64,000 nt of DNA, taken from DASTPP01 sp035762175. GTDB lineage: Bacteria > Myxococcota_A > Polyangia > Polyangiales > Polyangiaceae. A program made the translations under genes and the position numbers. Below are positions 26,795 through 35,522 of this stretch, piece by piece. Location: positions 1-64,000 of the forward strand of contig DASTPP010000374.1 of the NCBI GenBank assembly GCA_035762175.1. Reading direction: 5' to 3'. The notes under the pieces were generated by a model. The model saw nothing but the letters and a program-made list of their open reading frames with translations, was not told the DNA's origin and did not search any database. The number at the start of each line of letters is the position of its first letter. Positions within the stretch are counted from its first letter, which is position 1.

Positions 26795-27748
26795 ATGTGG
26801 GCGGCCGTCTATTACGCGTTCGGCGGCCCCGAGGTGTTGCGCGTCGAGAAGCGGCCCCGGCCCACGGTCTCGCGGGGCCACGTGCTCGTGCGGGTGCGGG
26901 CCTCGGGGGTGAACCCGCGCGACGCGGTGGTGCGCAGCGGGGCGTACCGGCACCTGATGACCGAGCAGTTCCCGAAGGGCACGGGGGCCGACTTCGCGGG
27001 CGAGGTGGCGCAGGTCGGGCCGGGCGTGCGCGACCTGGCGGTGGGCGACGCGGTGTACGGCTACGTCGAGAGCCTCGAGTCGTCGACGGCCGCGCAGCTC
27101 ATCTCGGTGCCGGCCAAGGCGGTGGCGCTCAAGCCGATCACGCTCAGCCAGGCGCAGGCGGCCTCGATGCCCTGCGCGTACCTGACGGCGCTGCAGGCGC
27201 TGCGCGACAAGGCGCGGCTGCGCGCGGGCCAGCGCCTGCTCGTCTACGGGGCGTCGGGGGGCGTGGGCACGGCGGCGGTGCAGCTCGCGAATTACCTCGA
27301 GGCGCACGTGGTGGCCGTCAGCTCGGCGCGCAACCGCGAGCACTGCATGTACAACGGCGCCAACGAGACGATCGCCTACGACGCGGGCCCCGACGTCTTC
27401 GAGGGCGAGCCGCGCTACGACGTCGTGTTCCAGGTCGCGCGGCCCGAGCTCGATCTGTACCCGAAGGCGGCGCGCGTGCTGGTGCGCGGCGGCGTCTTCG
27501 TCTCGCTCAACCCCGACCCCTCGCTCGAGCTGCGGGGCTGGCTGCGCTGGGTGACCGAGGGGCGCCGCTTCACGACGCTCGCGGTCGAGGGCCGGCGCGC
27601 CGACCTCGAGTACATCGCGGCCCTGGCCGACCGGGCCATCCTGCGGCCGCGCATCGAGGCGACGCTGCCGCTCGAGAACGTGCGCGAGGCGCACCGGCGG
27701 GTCGCCGGGCGGCACGTGCGGGGCAAGCTCGTGCTCAACGTCGCCTGA
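26795..27748 (+). CDS. Zinc-independent MDR-family NADPH:quinone reductase-like oxidoreductase
   Basis: 317 residues. The start is fixed by ggagagagag four bases before the ATG; open frame upstream is non-coding. Medium-chain reductase fold: N-terminal GroES-like part (PEVLRVEKRPRPTVSRGHVL, GVNPRDAVVRSGAY, PKGTGADFAGEV), no Cys/His zinc ligands, then a nucleotide-binding domain with LLVYGASGGVGTAAVQLA (the AxxGxxG motif of quinone reductases). Probably an NADPH-dependent quinone or enone reductase in the cytosol. The 3' end of the gene is tandemly duplicated just beyond the stop. Confidence 0.88.
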   Translation: MWAAVYYAFGGPEVLRVEKRPRPTVSRGHVLVRVRASGVNPRDAVVRSGAYRHLMTEQFPKGTGADFAGEVAQVGPGVRDLAVGDAVYGYVESLESSTAAQLISVPAKAVALKPITLSQAQAASMPCAYLTALQALRDKARLRAGQRLLVYGASGGVGTAAVQLANYLEAHVVAVSSARNREHCMYNGANETIAYDAGPDVFEGEPRYDVVFQVARPELDLYPKAARVLVRGGVFVSLNPDPSLELRGWLRWVTEGRRFTTLAVEGRRADLEYIAALADRAILRPRIEATLPLENVREAHRRVAGRHVRGKLVLNVA

Positions 27749-27816
27749 CGCGCGGGGCGAGCTCGTGCTCGACGCCGCCTGGCGTGCGGGGCGAGCCCGC
27801 GCTCGACGCCGCCTGG
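27715..27816. repeat. 34-bp tandem triplication that includes the end of the reductase gene
   Basis: Three adjacent 34-base copies: 27715-27748 (the last 11 codons and TGA of the reductase), 27749-27782 and 27783-27816. Copies 2 and 3 differ from copy 1 by a few bases and carry TGG where copy 1 has the TGA stop. 34 is not a multiple of three, so the extra copies are not in the reading frame. Confidence 0.85.
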
Positions 27817-27957
27817 GCCGCGCCCCGAGTGCGAGGGCGGCGCCGGGGGGCGTCCCGGCACTCCGGCCCTTACGTCGCGACGGCGCTTAGACGCCCCGGC
27901 GCGGCGGCCGCACGCTTGCTTGTTCGCCCGCGGCCGGAGGCGCTAACGTCGCCCCCG

Positions 27958-29409
27958 ATGGACGCTCCCCCCGGACGAGGCGCCCGGCCCGCGCGCCCGG
28001 TGCTCGCTTGCCTCGCCGCCCTGTCGCTCGCGTGCTCGTCCGAGCCGCCGCCGCGCCGGCCCGCCCCGGCGCCGGCCGCGAGCGCGGCGCGCAGCAACCT
28101 GCCCGCCCCCGCGTCGGCGCTCGAGCCGGCCGCCTGGCTCGCCGGACACTGGGCGTCCGACGACGGCGCCTCCCAAGAGATCTGGGTCGCCTCCGGCGCC
28201 GTGCTCGTCGGCGTCGGCTTCCGCGCCGAGGGCGGCAAGACCGCGTTCTGGGAGGCGATGAGCGTCGACGCCGACGACGGGCTCTTGCGCTACCGGGCCA
28301 TGCCCAAGGGCCGCGAGGCGACCTCGTTCGAGGTCGAAGAGGTGGGCCCCAACCGGGCCGTCTTCGAGAACGCCGCCCACGACGCCCCGAAGCGCGTGGC
28401 CTACGAGCGGCGGGGCGCCCGGCTCGAGGCGCGGCTCTTCGGCGCCGGCCCCTCGCCGAGCGCCACCTTCGCGTGGGCGGCGCGGCCGCCCGCGCCCGCC
28501 CCCGAGCTCGAGCAGGCCGACCGCCGCCTCGACGCCGACGTGGCCGCGCGCGGCGTCGAGGCCTGGGTCGAGGCCTTCGACGAGCGCGGGGCGCTCGTGC
28601 GCCGGGGCCGCCGGGCGTCGGGGCGCGAGGCCATCCGCAAGGCGATGGCGCCCGACTTCCGCGACGGGCTCGGCGTGCGGCGCGAGCCGGCCGCGAGCGC
28701 GTGGTCGGCGGCGCGCGACCTCGGCTGCACCGTCGGCCGCTGGAAGGGCACCCGCCCCGGCGACGAGGGCGAGCCCCCGCGCGAGGCGCGCGGCACGTAC
28801 CTGAGCGTCTGGACGCTCGAGGGCGGCGGGCGGCCGCGCCTGCTCTTCGACGCCGACTACGACGACGCCCCGCCGCCGGCGCCGCCCGAGCGGGCGCTCT
28901 TCCGCTGGCCCCTGCCCGACGGCTGGCGCAGCGAGAGCATCGTCCTGCCGCCCGAGTTCGCCCGCGACATGACCGTCCAGGGCCTCGAAGAGGTGCGCTT
29001 CGCGCCGCGCTTCTTCGACCCCTCGGCCGAGACGTACTTCTCGTACTCGTTCGCCTGGGTGCTCGGCGGCGAGGCGCGCCTCGACGCCGCCGCGCTCGGC
29101 GAGCAGCTGCGGCGCTACTTCGCGGGGCTGATGAAGGCCGTCGGCGGGGGCAAGGGCAAGGCCGCGGGCGCGCCCGCCTCGGCGGCGAAGCTGCGCGACG
29201 ACGGCGCGGGGCGCTGGGCCGGCACCGTGATCACGGTCGACGCCTTCGGCGAAGGCACCCCCCTCAAGCTCAACGTCGAGGCCGAAGCGAGCGAGTGCGC
29301 GGGCCGAACGATCGTGCTCTTCACCCTCTCGCCGCGCGAGGCGGGCGACGCCCTCTGGGGGCGCCTGCGCGAGCAGCGAACGCTCTTCCGCTGCAAGCCG
29401 CCGGCCTGA
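27958..29409 (+). CDS. Lipoprotein with DUF6265-like and SnoaL/DUF4440-like domains
   Basis: 483 residues. Signal peptide with lipobox SLAC (C26 region), followed by a Pro/Ala linker. Residues about 60-165 match the DUF6265 pattern: WLAGHWASDDG..QEIWVASGA, KTAFWEAMSV, LRYRAMPKGREATSFEV, AVFENAAHDAPKRVAYERRG. Residues about 185-300 resemble a SnoaL-like/DUF4440 domain (ADRRLDADVAARGVEAWVEA, then ALVRRGRRASGREAIRKAM). The last 180 residues are a third domain of unknown type (LFRWPLPDGWRSESIVLPPE ... FLTLSPREAGD region). Membrane-anchored, periplasmic or surface. No catalytic role established for either DUF. Confidence 0.75.
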   Translation: MDAPPGRGARPARPVLACLAALSLACSSEPPPRRPAPAPAASAARSNLPAPASALEPAAWLAGHWASDDGASQEIWVASGAVLVGVGFRAEGGKTAFWEAMSVDADDGLLRYRAMPKGREATSFEVEEVGPNRAVFENAAHDAPKRVAYERRGARLEARLFGAGPSPSATFAWAARPPAPAPELEQADRRLDADVAARGVEAWVEAFDERGALVRRGRRASGREAIRKAMAPDFRDGLGVRREPAASAWSAARDLGCTVGRWKGTRPGDEGEPPREARGTYLSVWTLEGGGRPRLLFDADYDDAPPPAPPERALFRWPLPDGWRSESIVLPPEFARDMTVQGLEEVRFAPRFFDPSAETYFSYSFAWVLGGEARLDAAALGEQLRRYFAGLMKAVGGGKGKAAGAPASAAKLRDDGAGRWAGTVITVDAFGEGTPLKLNVEAEASECAGRTIVLFTLSPREAGDALWGRLREQRTLFRCKPPA

Positions 29410-29433
29410 CCCGCGCCGCCGCCCGCCCCCCGC

Positions 29434-30567
29434 TCACGAGCGCTTGGGCCCCCACACCGCGTCGGCGAGGCGCATCACGTCCCGCCCGAGCTCGTCCTTC
29501 GCCCTCTCGACGAAGCCCTTGCCGGCGATCGCCGCGCGGGTGACCTCCTTGCTGCGCGCGAGGTCGCGCTCGAACTGCGCCGCGCAGCGCGCGACGAAGG
29601 CCGGGTCGTAGACGAAGAGGTTGACCTCGTTGGTGAGGCCCACGCTGGTCGAGTTGACGTTGAAGGTGCCGACCGAGCACCAGTCGTCGTCGACGAGCGA
29701 GTACTTCGAGTGCATGACGACGCCCTGGTACTCGAAGACGCGCAGGCCGCGGTCGAGCCACGTGCCGTAGTCGGCCGCGGCCGCGTGCTGCACGGTGGGC
29801 AGGTCGCTCTCGCCGGGCAGCACGACGCGCACGTCGACGCCCCGGGCGGCGGCCCCGGCGAGGGCGTCGAGCATGGGCGGCGGCGGGAAGAAGTACGCGT
29901 TGGCGACCCAGATGCGCTTCTTCGCGTGCGAGAAGGCGTCTTCGTGCAGGTTGTAGACGAGGCTGTCGCGCTTCGGCGAATCGGAGACGATGCGGACGTC
30001 GGGGTAGCGGTCCTTCGTGTCGTAGTCGCTCACCCCCGCGCCGCCCTCGGCCTCGCGCCAGCGCTGCTCGAAGAGGGCGACGAAGTCTTCGACGCAGGGG
30101 CCCTGGGTGCGGCTACAGACGTCGTGCCAGCCGTCGCCGCCGCGGTCGATGGGCAGCCAGGGCTTCGCCCAGGCCGCGCCCCCCGTGTACGCCGCGTCGT
30201 CGGCGACGATGATGCGGCCGTGCTCGCGCGGCCACGGGTCGGCCGAGCCGAGCACGACGGGGATGTGCCGGTACGAGCGCACCTGGACGCCGCGCGCGCG
30301 CAGCCCGTCGAAGAACTCCTCGGGCGTGTCCTTCGAGCCGAGCGGGTCGTAGAGCAGCCGCGTCGGCACGCCCCGCGCGGCCGCGCGGGCGAGCACCTCG
30401 GCGAATTCGGCGCCGAGCTCGTCGTCGCGGTAAATGAAGCACTGCACCATCACCCGCGCCCGCGCCGCCTCGACATCGCGGTATACCGAATCGAGCAGTA
30501 GGCTCATATCGGGCAGCAGTCGCACCAGGTGGTTGGCCGTGCGGACGGGCTCGCTGGGATCGTGCAT
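29434..30567 (-). CDS. Phospholipase D / cardiolipin synthase-like protein
   Basis: 377 residues from ATG 30567. Two PLD repeats: the second has a canonical HKD motif H286-S-K288 ... D293 (MHSKYSLVDDDWCSVGTFN); the first reads REHGRIIVADDAAYTGG, with His116 and Asp123 but Arg118 in place of Lys. No N-terminal transmembrane helices, so it resembles ClsB-type soluble or peripheral synthases or PLD-type phosphatidyltransferases rather than ClsA. Likely reaction: transphosphatidylation or phosphodiester hydrolysis with a His-phospho intermediate. The Lys-to-Arg change may alter activity. Convergent with the preceding lipoprotein. Confidence 0.85.
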   Translation of the reverse strand: MHDPSEPVRTANHLVRLLPDMSLLLDSVYRDVEAARARVMVQCFIYRDDELGAEFAEVLARAAARGVPTRLLYDPLGSKDTPEEFFDGLRARGVQVRSYRHIPVVLGSADPWPREHGRIIVADDAAYTGGAAWAKPWLPIDRGGDGWHDVCSRTQGPCVEDFVALFEQRWREAEGGAGVSDYDTKDRYPDVRIVSDSPKRDSLVYNLHEDAFSHAKKRIWVANAYFFPPPPMLDALAGAAARGVDVRVVLPGESDLPTVQHAAAADYGTWLDRGLRVFEYQGVVMHSKYSLVDDDWCSVGTFNVNSTSVGLTNEVNLFVYDPAFVARCAAQFERDLARSKEVTRAAIAGKGFVERAKDELGRDVMRLADAVWGPKRS

Positions 30568-30745
30568 CTGGACGGGGTAGCGCGCCCGGCCCCCCCGCGA
30601 AAGCAACAAGCGAACGAAGCCCCGGGCCGGTGGGGGGCCGCGTCGCGCGCGCCGAGGCTCGTTTCAAGGGCCCACGGGCCCCCGCCCGGCCCGGCGAAGG
30701 CGGACCGAGCGCGGCAGCCGAGCCCCGGGGCGCCCTACGCCCCGC

Positions 30746-31708
30746 TCAGGGCTCGGTCGTGCCCGCGTCCGGGATGGGGCGCGGCGTGGGGCGCGTCGGC
30801 AGCGCATCGGCGTTGATCGAAAAGACGACGTCGGCCTCGCCCTCGCGCCCACACAGCGCGCCCGGGTCGAAGCTCATCAGGCGCGCGTCGGTGTAGAGCG
30901 GCGCCCCGGACTCGTAGCCGAGCGCGAGCTTGACCACGTGCTCGCCGCCCGCGAAGGCCTGGGCGCCGAGCGGCACGACGATCGTGACGAGGTCGCCGCC
31001 GGCGGGCTGGCCCTCGGGCACGCTCACCCGCGCTTCGCGACAGGCCGAGTCGACGCAGACCTCGGCGAAGAGCGTGGGCGAGGCGAGCACGAGCGCCTCT
31101 TCGGCCCGGACGGCGACGACGAGCTCGCCGCCGGCGCCGGCGCCGCAGGGCGCTGCCGGCGCGACGTCGTCGGGGATGTCGAAGGCAACGACGGGGGGCC
31201 CACAGGAGAAGGTGCCGCAGTCGAAGCCCTGGCAGCCGCCGCCCGAAAAGAACGTAAATTCGCGCACGTCGGTAAAGAGCGGCGCCCGCTGGCCGGGCGA
31301 GTAGAGCGAGACGGCGGCGAGGTGGTCAACGCGCCGGGGGTCGAGGCCGTCGAGCGCCAGGTCGAAGGCGAGCCCGGGCGCGCCCTTCTCGTCGGACGTG
31401 GGTCGCCCCGCCTCGAGCGGCCGATCTTCGCAGCGCGCGTCGAGGCAGAGGCGCACCGACAGGCCCGAAGGGTTGAGGCCGCCGTCGCGCGCCAAACCTT
31501 CGCGCGTCGTACGAAGAAGGATGGTCCCGAAGGGAGCGCAGGGGCCCGGATTGCGCCCGCGGCCGGCCCCCCCCCAGGAATTGCCGCCCGGAACGGCTTC
31601 GCCGGACGACGAGTCGCCGCAGCCCGAGGCCGCGCCGGCGGCGCAGAGCAACAAGGCGGCGAGCGTTGCGGAGGGTCGGCCGAGGCGTCGCGAGCAGCGA
31701 GACAACAT
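30746..31708 (-). CDS. Lipoprotein with two tandem cysteine-paired domains
   Basis: 320 residues from ATG 31708. Signal peptide with lipobox AASGC, then a Gly/Ser/Asn-rich linker. Two related beta-rich units follow, each beginning with a C-x(5)-C pair: LSVRLCLDARCEDRPL (about 85) and FAEVCVDSACREARV (about 215), both ending in ..APLFTDVREFTF.. / ..APLYTDARLMSFD.. and then a Cys. The internal duplication suggests an immunoglobulin-like or CARDB-like adhesion module. No family named. Exported, lipid-anchored. Confidence 0.7.
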   Translation of the reverse strand: MLSRCSRRLGRPSATLAALLLCAAGAASGCGDSSSGEAVPGGNSWGGAGRGRNPGPCAPFGTILLRTTREGLARDGGLNPSGLSVRLCLDARCEDRPLEAGRPTSDEKGAPGLAFDLALDGLDPRRVDHLAAVSLYSPGQRAPLFTDVREFTFFSGGGCQGFDCGTFSCGPPVVAFDIPDDVAPAAPCGAGAGGELVVAVRAEEALVLASPTLFAEVCVDSACREARVSVPEGQPAGGDLVTIVVPLGAQAFAGGEHVVKLALGYESGAPLYTDARLMSFDPGALCGREGEADVVFSINADALPTRPTPRPIPDAGTTEP

Positions 31709-32295
31709 GGAGGGCACCCTTTCGCCGGATGGATGATGGAGGCCGAAGTGTACACCAAAACGGCGGGGCCTTCACGCGGCGCGCGGCGCCGGCGCCCCGA
31801 AAGGGCTTGGCGCGCCTTGTCGGCGGGGGCGCGGACGGGGCGCGGAGGCGATTCAGTTTTCCCCCTCGGGCGGGCCGCACGTCGCCGGCGCGCACGCACG
31901 ACGGCGCGACGCCCGACCTCGGCGGCTAGCCCCGCCCGGACGCCTGCCGGGCAGAGCTAGTCTTGGCGACGCTCGGCGACGAAAGCGCGGACCCGTAGGC
32001 TCTTCGGCGCGGGGCGCCGGTCAGCGGTGCGGGCGGTTCGTCGCTGCGTCGTGCTTCAAGGTACCGAGGTGCTGCCTTTGGCGGGCGAGGGGTTCGAGCC
32101 CTCGCCCGGCCCGGAAAGGTAGTTCGCCGGGCCGGCCCGCGCAAGGAGAGGGCGGCCGCCGAGCGCGGGCGCGCCCTCGCGGCCGCCGCGCCCTCGCGCC
32201 CCCCCGCGTCGGCCCGCGCTTGCTTAGAGCGCCGAGCACAACCCTCTGCCCCGGGCTGGAAAATGGCTCCCCAAGGGGCGTTGTGCTCGGCACTC
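31709..32295. other. Intergenic region with two hairpins
   Basis: 587 bases without a convincing gene. It has a 9-bp perfect hairpin with loop GTTCGAG (32083-32107), which resembles a tRNA T-arm but lacks the rest of a tRNA, and the larger inverted repeat at 32226-32296. Confidence 0.55.
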
Positions 32296-32296
32296 T
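32226..32296. repeat. Inverted repeat, possible terminator of the caspase-like gene
   Basis: A 17-base arm (32226-32242, containing gccgagcacaac) is repeated inverted at 32280-32296 with one mismatch; inside, gcccc/ggggc can extend the stem. It starts at the caspase-like gene's stop codon on the minus strand, so a termination role is plausible; no U-tract is present, so a small palindromic element is an alternative. Confidence 0.6.
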
Positions 32297-33846
32297 TAGC
32301 GCTGATCGCTGCCGAAGAAGAGATCTTCGAGGCGGTCGGCGTAGGCCCCGACGGCGGAGATGTTGCGCGAGAGGGTGATGGGGTCGAGGCGGCGGCGCCG
32401 GAAGAGGGTCTCGACGACGACGAAGTCTTGCTCGGGGGGGCTGATGCGGGCGATGGCCAGGCGCAGGTGCAGCGCGGGCGAGACCGTGCGCAGGCCGCGC
32501 GCGAGGTCGAGCGCGTCCGAGTAGGGGCCGACCAGGCTGCTGACGAGCAAGAACGAGTCGGCCATGCCCACCGGCGCCGCCCGCACGGTCTGGGCGCGCG
32601 GGGCGTCGGGGCGCTCCTTCGACGAGGGCGTGCGCACGGTGAAGTAGGCCTCGCCCCGCTTGCCGCGCTGCAGCGGGCAGGCGAGCCGCTTGTGGGCCGC
32701 CTCGACGAGCTCGTCGAAGCCGAGCAACAGCGTCGCGAGCTTGTCTTCGTGCTGGCGGGCGAGCTCGCGCGCCTCGACGAGGGGCCCGTCGGGGGCGACG
32801 CGCCGCACGCCGAGGTGGCGCTCGAGCAGATCGTCGAAGTCTTTCGACGACTCGTCGTCGGGGGTAAGAAAGTCGATCGCGCGATCGTTGGTGATCGGCG
32901 CGCCCCACGCGATGATCGCGGCCTGGGGGCCGAGCGCCTTCTGCCAGCGCTCGCCGTGCTGGCCCGTGCCGCAGGCGCTCATGACGAAGAGCTTGCAGGC
33001 GCCGCGGCGCGTCGCATCCTGAGCGATCTGCTCGGGGGCGATGCGGAAGCCCTGGCAGTCTTCGATGGTGCCATCTTCCTCGCCGTGGCTGCCCCAGAAG
33101 ACGCCCGCGGCGGGGGCGCCCCCGGCGTCGGGGTGCGTGCCCGCGAGCGCGGCGTTCAGGCCCGCGAGGTCGCCCTGCAGGTCGACGACGACCCGGAAGC
33201 CGGCCGCCCGCAGCGCCGCGACGTCGTCGCCGAGGTGCTCGATGTCCGTCATGCGCATGGCGGCGTCGCCGTCGGCGCTCGTCACGAAGCCGAAGAAGAT
33301 GAAGAACGCCTGGCCCGCGCCCGGCCCCGGGCCCGTCGGCTCGTAGACGAGCCCCCGCGGCAGCCCGCCGACGAAGGCCCGCATCGGGCGCGGGGGCGCG
33401 GCCAGGGCGGCGGGCGGGGGCACCGACCTCGCGCCGCTCGCGGGGGCAGAGGGTGGGGGCACCGATCTCGCGCCACTCGCACGCGCAGGCGCCGGCGCGG
33501 GGGTGGCCACCGCGTGCGGGTGCGCTGGCGCGGGGGTGGCCACCGCGTGCGGGTGCGCTGGCGCAGGGTGCGCGGCGGCCGGGGCCGCGCGGGCGCCCGA
33601 GTAGGCCGGGTAGGCGTTCCACGTGGGGGGGGCCGGTGCGGAGGGCGGCGCGGCGGCCGCGGGCGCCGCGCCGGTCAGCGGGCGGACGCTCGCGAGCGGC
33701 ACCCAGGCCGAGGCGGCGCTGCCGTCCCAGCGCACCTGCGCCAGGCCCTGGGCGAAGGCGCAAAGGGTCGCCGGGTAGACCTGTCCGTCGTTCCACGTGA
33801 CGAGGACGCGCGAGCCGGGCGGCAGCGAGGGCATGGCCGCGACCAT
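32296..33846 (-). CDS. Caspase-like cysteine protease with N-terminal Tudor-like and C-terminal YbjN-like domains
   Basis: 516 residues from ATG 33846 (GTG 33852 and ATG 33834 also possible). Residues 8-57 (LPPGSRVLVTWNDGQVYPAT ... QVRWDGS.SAWVPLASVRPL) look like a Tudor/Agenet-type small barrel. A 100-residue Pro/Ala linker with duplicated units (HPHAVATPAPA; SGARSVPPP) follows. Residues about 155-330 are a caspase/metacaspase-like domain: a GDDVAALRAAGFRVVVDL helix-strand, FWGSHGEEDG with catalytic His254, and LFVMSACGTG with catalytic Cys292. After a helical spacer, residues 420-516 (FLLVSSLVGPYSDALDLARG ... DFVVVETLFRRRRLDP ... YADRLEDLFF) resemble YbjN/type III chaperone-like domains. 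Bacterial caspase homologues act in regulated proteolysis or abortive-infection defence; neither is shown here, and no partner gene is adjacent. Confidence 0.75.
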   Translation of the reverse strand: MVAAMPSLPPGSRVLVTWNDGQVYPATLCAFAQGLAQVRWDGSAASAWVPLASVRPLTGAAPAAAAPPSAPAPPTWNAYPAYSGARAAPAAAHPAPAHPHAVATPAPAHPHAVATPAPAPARASGARSVPPPSAPASGARSVPPPAALAAPPRPMRAFVGGLPRGLVYEPTGPGPGAGQAFFIFFGFVTSADGDAAMRMTDIEHLGDDVAALRAAGFRVVVDLQGDLAGLNAALAGTHPDAGGAPAAGVFWGSHGEEDGTIEDCQGFRIAPEQIAQDATRRGACKLFVMSACGTGQHGERWQKALGPQAAIIAWGAPITNDRAIDFLTPDDESSKDFDDLLERHLGVRRVAPDGPLVEARELARQHEDKLATLLLGFDELVEAAHKRLACPLQRGKRGEAYFTVRTPSSKERPDAPRAQTVRAAPVGMADSFLLVSSLVGPYSDALDLARGLRTVSPALHLRLAIARISPPEQDFVVVETLFRRRRLDPITLSRNISAVGAYADRLEDLFFGSDQR

Positions 33847-34289
33847 AGTCACAAGAGCGCGCTTTGTAGACCCGCCTTCGCGCCCCTGCGCGCCGGCGCG
33901 GCGTGCGAGGGCCGGTCGCGGGGGCGAAGCGCGGCCCGAGTCGCCACGTTCCCGGCGCCGCGACGGGCCCCCATGCCGGACGCTACCGCCGAGCCCCGCG
34001 GGCTCGCCCGAGCCGCCCGGGCTGCCCCCGCCGTCGTGGGGCGGCCCTCGAGACGCCGCGCCACGACCTGCACCGCCGGTGGCCGGCCGCCGCGGCGATG
34101 CTAGGGTGGCGGCGATGCGCGCGCCCTTTCGTACCCCGCTCGCGCCGGCGGGCGCCGGCGTCGAGACGTGAAGGTCGCCGGCGCCGGCGGGGGCCGGCCG
34201 CGGGCCCCGCGCGGGGGGGCGAAGGCAGGCGCCACCGCCCCCGCGCGCGCGAACGGCGCGGGCGCCTCGCGGGCGGGGGCGAAGGGCCG
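33847..34289. other. Intergenic region
   Basis: 443 bases between divergent genes. Open frames exist but show only Arg/Pro/Ala shadow composition. Presumably holds both promoters; none recognised. Confidence 0.5.
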
Positions 34290-35516
34290 GTGAGGGGCTC
34301 GCTCCGCGTGCTCGCTCACGGCGGGTTTCGCACGCTGCTCGCCGCGGCGCTGGTGTCGAACCTCGGCACCTTCGTGCAGGACGTGGGCGAGGCGTGGCTG
34401 ATGGTCAAGCTCGGGGGCACGCCGCTCGAGATCGCGCTGGTGTCGGCGACGGCGTGGTTCCCCGCGGTCGTGCTCACGCTGCCGGCCGGCGTGCTCGCCG
34501 ACCAGGCCGACCGGCGGCGGGTGCTCGTCGCGGCCCAAGCCTGGATGGCACTCACCGCCTTCGCCCTCGCGGCCGCCACCGCCCTCGGGCGCGTCACGCC
34601 CTCGGGGCTGCTCGTCGCGACGACCTCGATCGGGGTCGGCCAGGCGGTGCACGGCCCCTCGTGGTCGACGTACGTGCCCGACCGGGTGCCGCGCCGCGAT
34701 CTGCCCGACGCCGTCGCCGTCCAGTCGCTCAACTGGAACCTCGCCCGCACGCTCGGCCCCGCCCTCGGCGGCCTGCTCGTCGCGAGGCTCGGCCCGGCGG
34801 CCGCGTTCGTCGTCAACGGGCTGAGCTTCGGCGGCGTGCTCGGCGTGCTCGCGGCGACGCCGCCCGAGCCCCCGCGGGGGGCGCCGGCGGGGCTCTGGCC
34901 CTCGATCCGGGGCGGGCTGCACTACACCTTCGGCACGCGCGACCTGCGCGTCATCTGCTCGACGACGGCGGCCTTCGGGCTCTGCGCCTCGCCCGTGCTC
35001 GCGCTCCTGCCGGCCTACGTCGCCCGCGAGCTCGGCGGCGACGGCGGCACCTTCGGGCTCTTGCTCGGCGCCTTCGGGGCGGGCGCCCTCGTCGGCGCGT
35101 TCAGCCTCGCGCGGACGCGGGCGCGGCTCGGCGCCGCGCGGCTCGTGCCCGCGGCCATCTTCGTCTCGGCGCTCTCGACCGCGGCGCTCGGGCTCGCGCC
35201 CGCGCCGGCCTGGGCCGTCGCCGCGCTCGTGCCCGCGGGGGCCGCGTGGCTGAGCGCGCTCAGCACCCAGAACGCGCTCGTGCAGACGCGCGCCGCGCCC
35301 GAGCTGCGCGGGCGCGTCAAGTCGATCGACAACCTGCTCTTCTTGGGCCTCTACGCCGTCGGCAGCACGGCGGCCGGCGTGGCCGCGAACGCGTTCGGCG
35401 TGCGCGCCGTCGTGCTCGGCTCGGCGCCGCTCGTCGCGCTGGTCGCCGCCGCGGCCGCGCTCGCCCGCCTGCCCTCGCTGCCCTCGGCCGAGGCGGGGCC
35501 GGGGCCCAACGGCTAG
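34290..35516 (+). CDS. MFS_3-type major facilitator transporter (EntS-like exporter)
   Basis: 408 residues from GTG 34290; the frame is open far upstream, but homology begins at HGGFRTLLAAALVSNLGTFV. Twelve hydrophobic segments can be traced. The motif GGTPLEIALVSATAWFPAVV followed by LPAGVLADQADRRRVL (the loop 2-3 G..aDr..RR signature) identifies the MFS_3/enterobactin-exporter group. Inner-membrane drug or siderophore exporter driven by proton motive force; the cargo is unknown. It is followed by 6 bases and then the GH5 gene on the same strand. Confidence 0.88.
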   Translation: MRGSLRVLAHGGFRTLLAAALVSNLGTFVQDVGEAWLMVKLGGTPLEIALVSATAWFPAVVLTLPAGVLADQADRRRVLVAAQAWMALTAFALAAATALGRVTPSGLLVATTSIGVGQAVHGPSWSTYVPDRVPRRDLPDAVAVQSLNWNLARTLGPALGGLLVARLGPAAAFVVNGLSFGGVLGVLAATPPEPPRGAPAGLWPSIRGGLHYTFGTRDLRVICSTTAAFGLCASPVLALLPAYVARELGGDGGTFGLLLGAFGAGALVGAFSLARTRARLGAARLVPAAIFVSALSTAALGLAPAPAWAVAALVPAGAAWLSALSTQNALVQTRAAPELRGRVKSIDNLLFLGLYAVGSTAAGVAANAFGVRAVVLGSAPLVALVAAAAALARLPSLPSAEAGPGPNG

Positions 35517-35522
35517 CCCGAC

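Noticed and set aside
32083..32107. tRNA-like T-arm (9-bp hairpin with loop GTTCGAG), with CTTCAAG upstream resembling a tRNA-Sec anticodon loop
   Set aside because: The loop is one base out of register for a T-loop, the anticodon stem does not pair, and no acceptor stem of full length closes the molecule.
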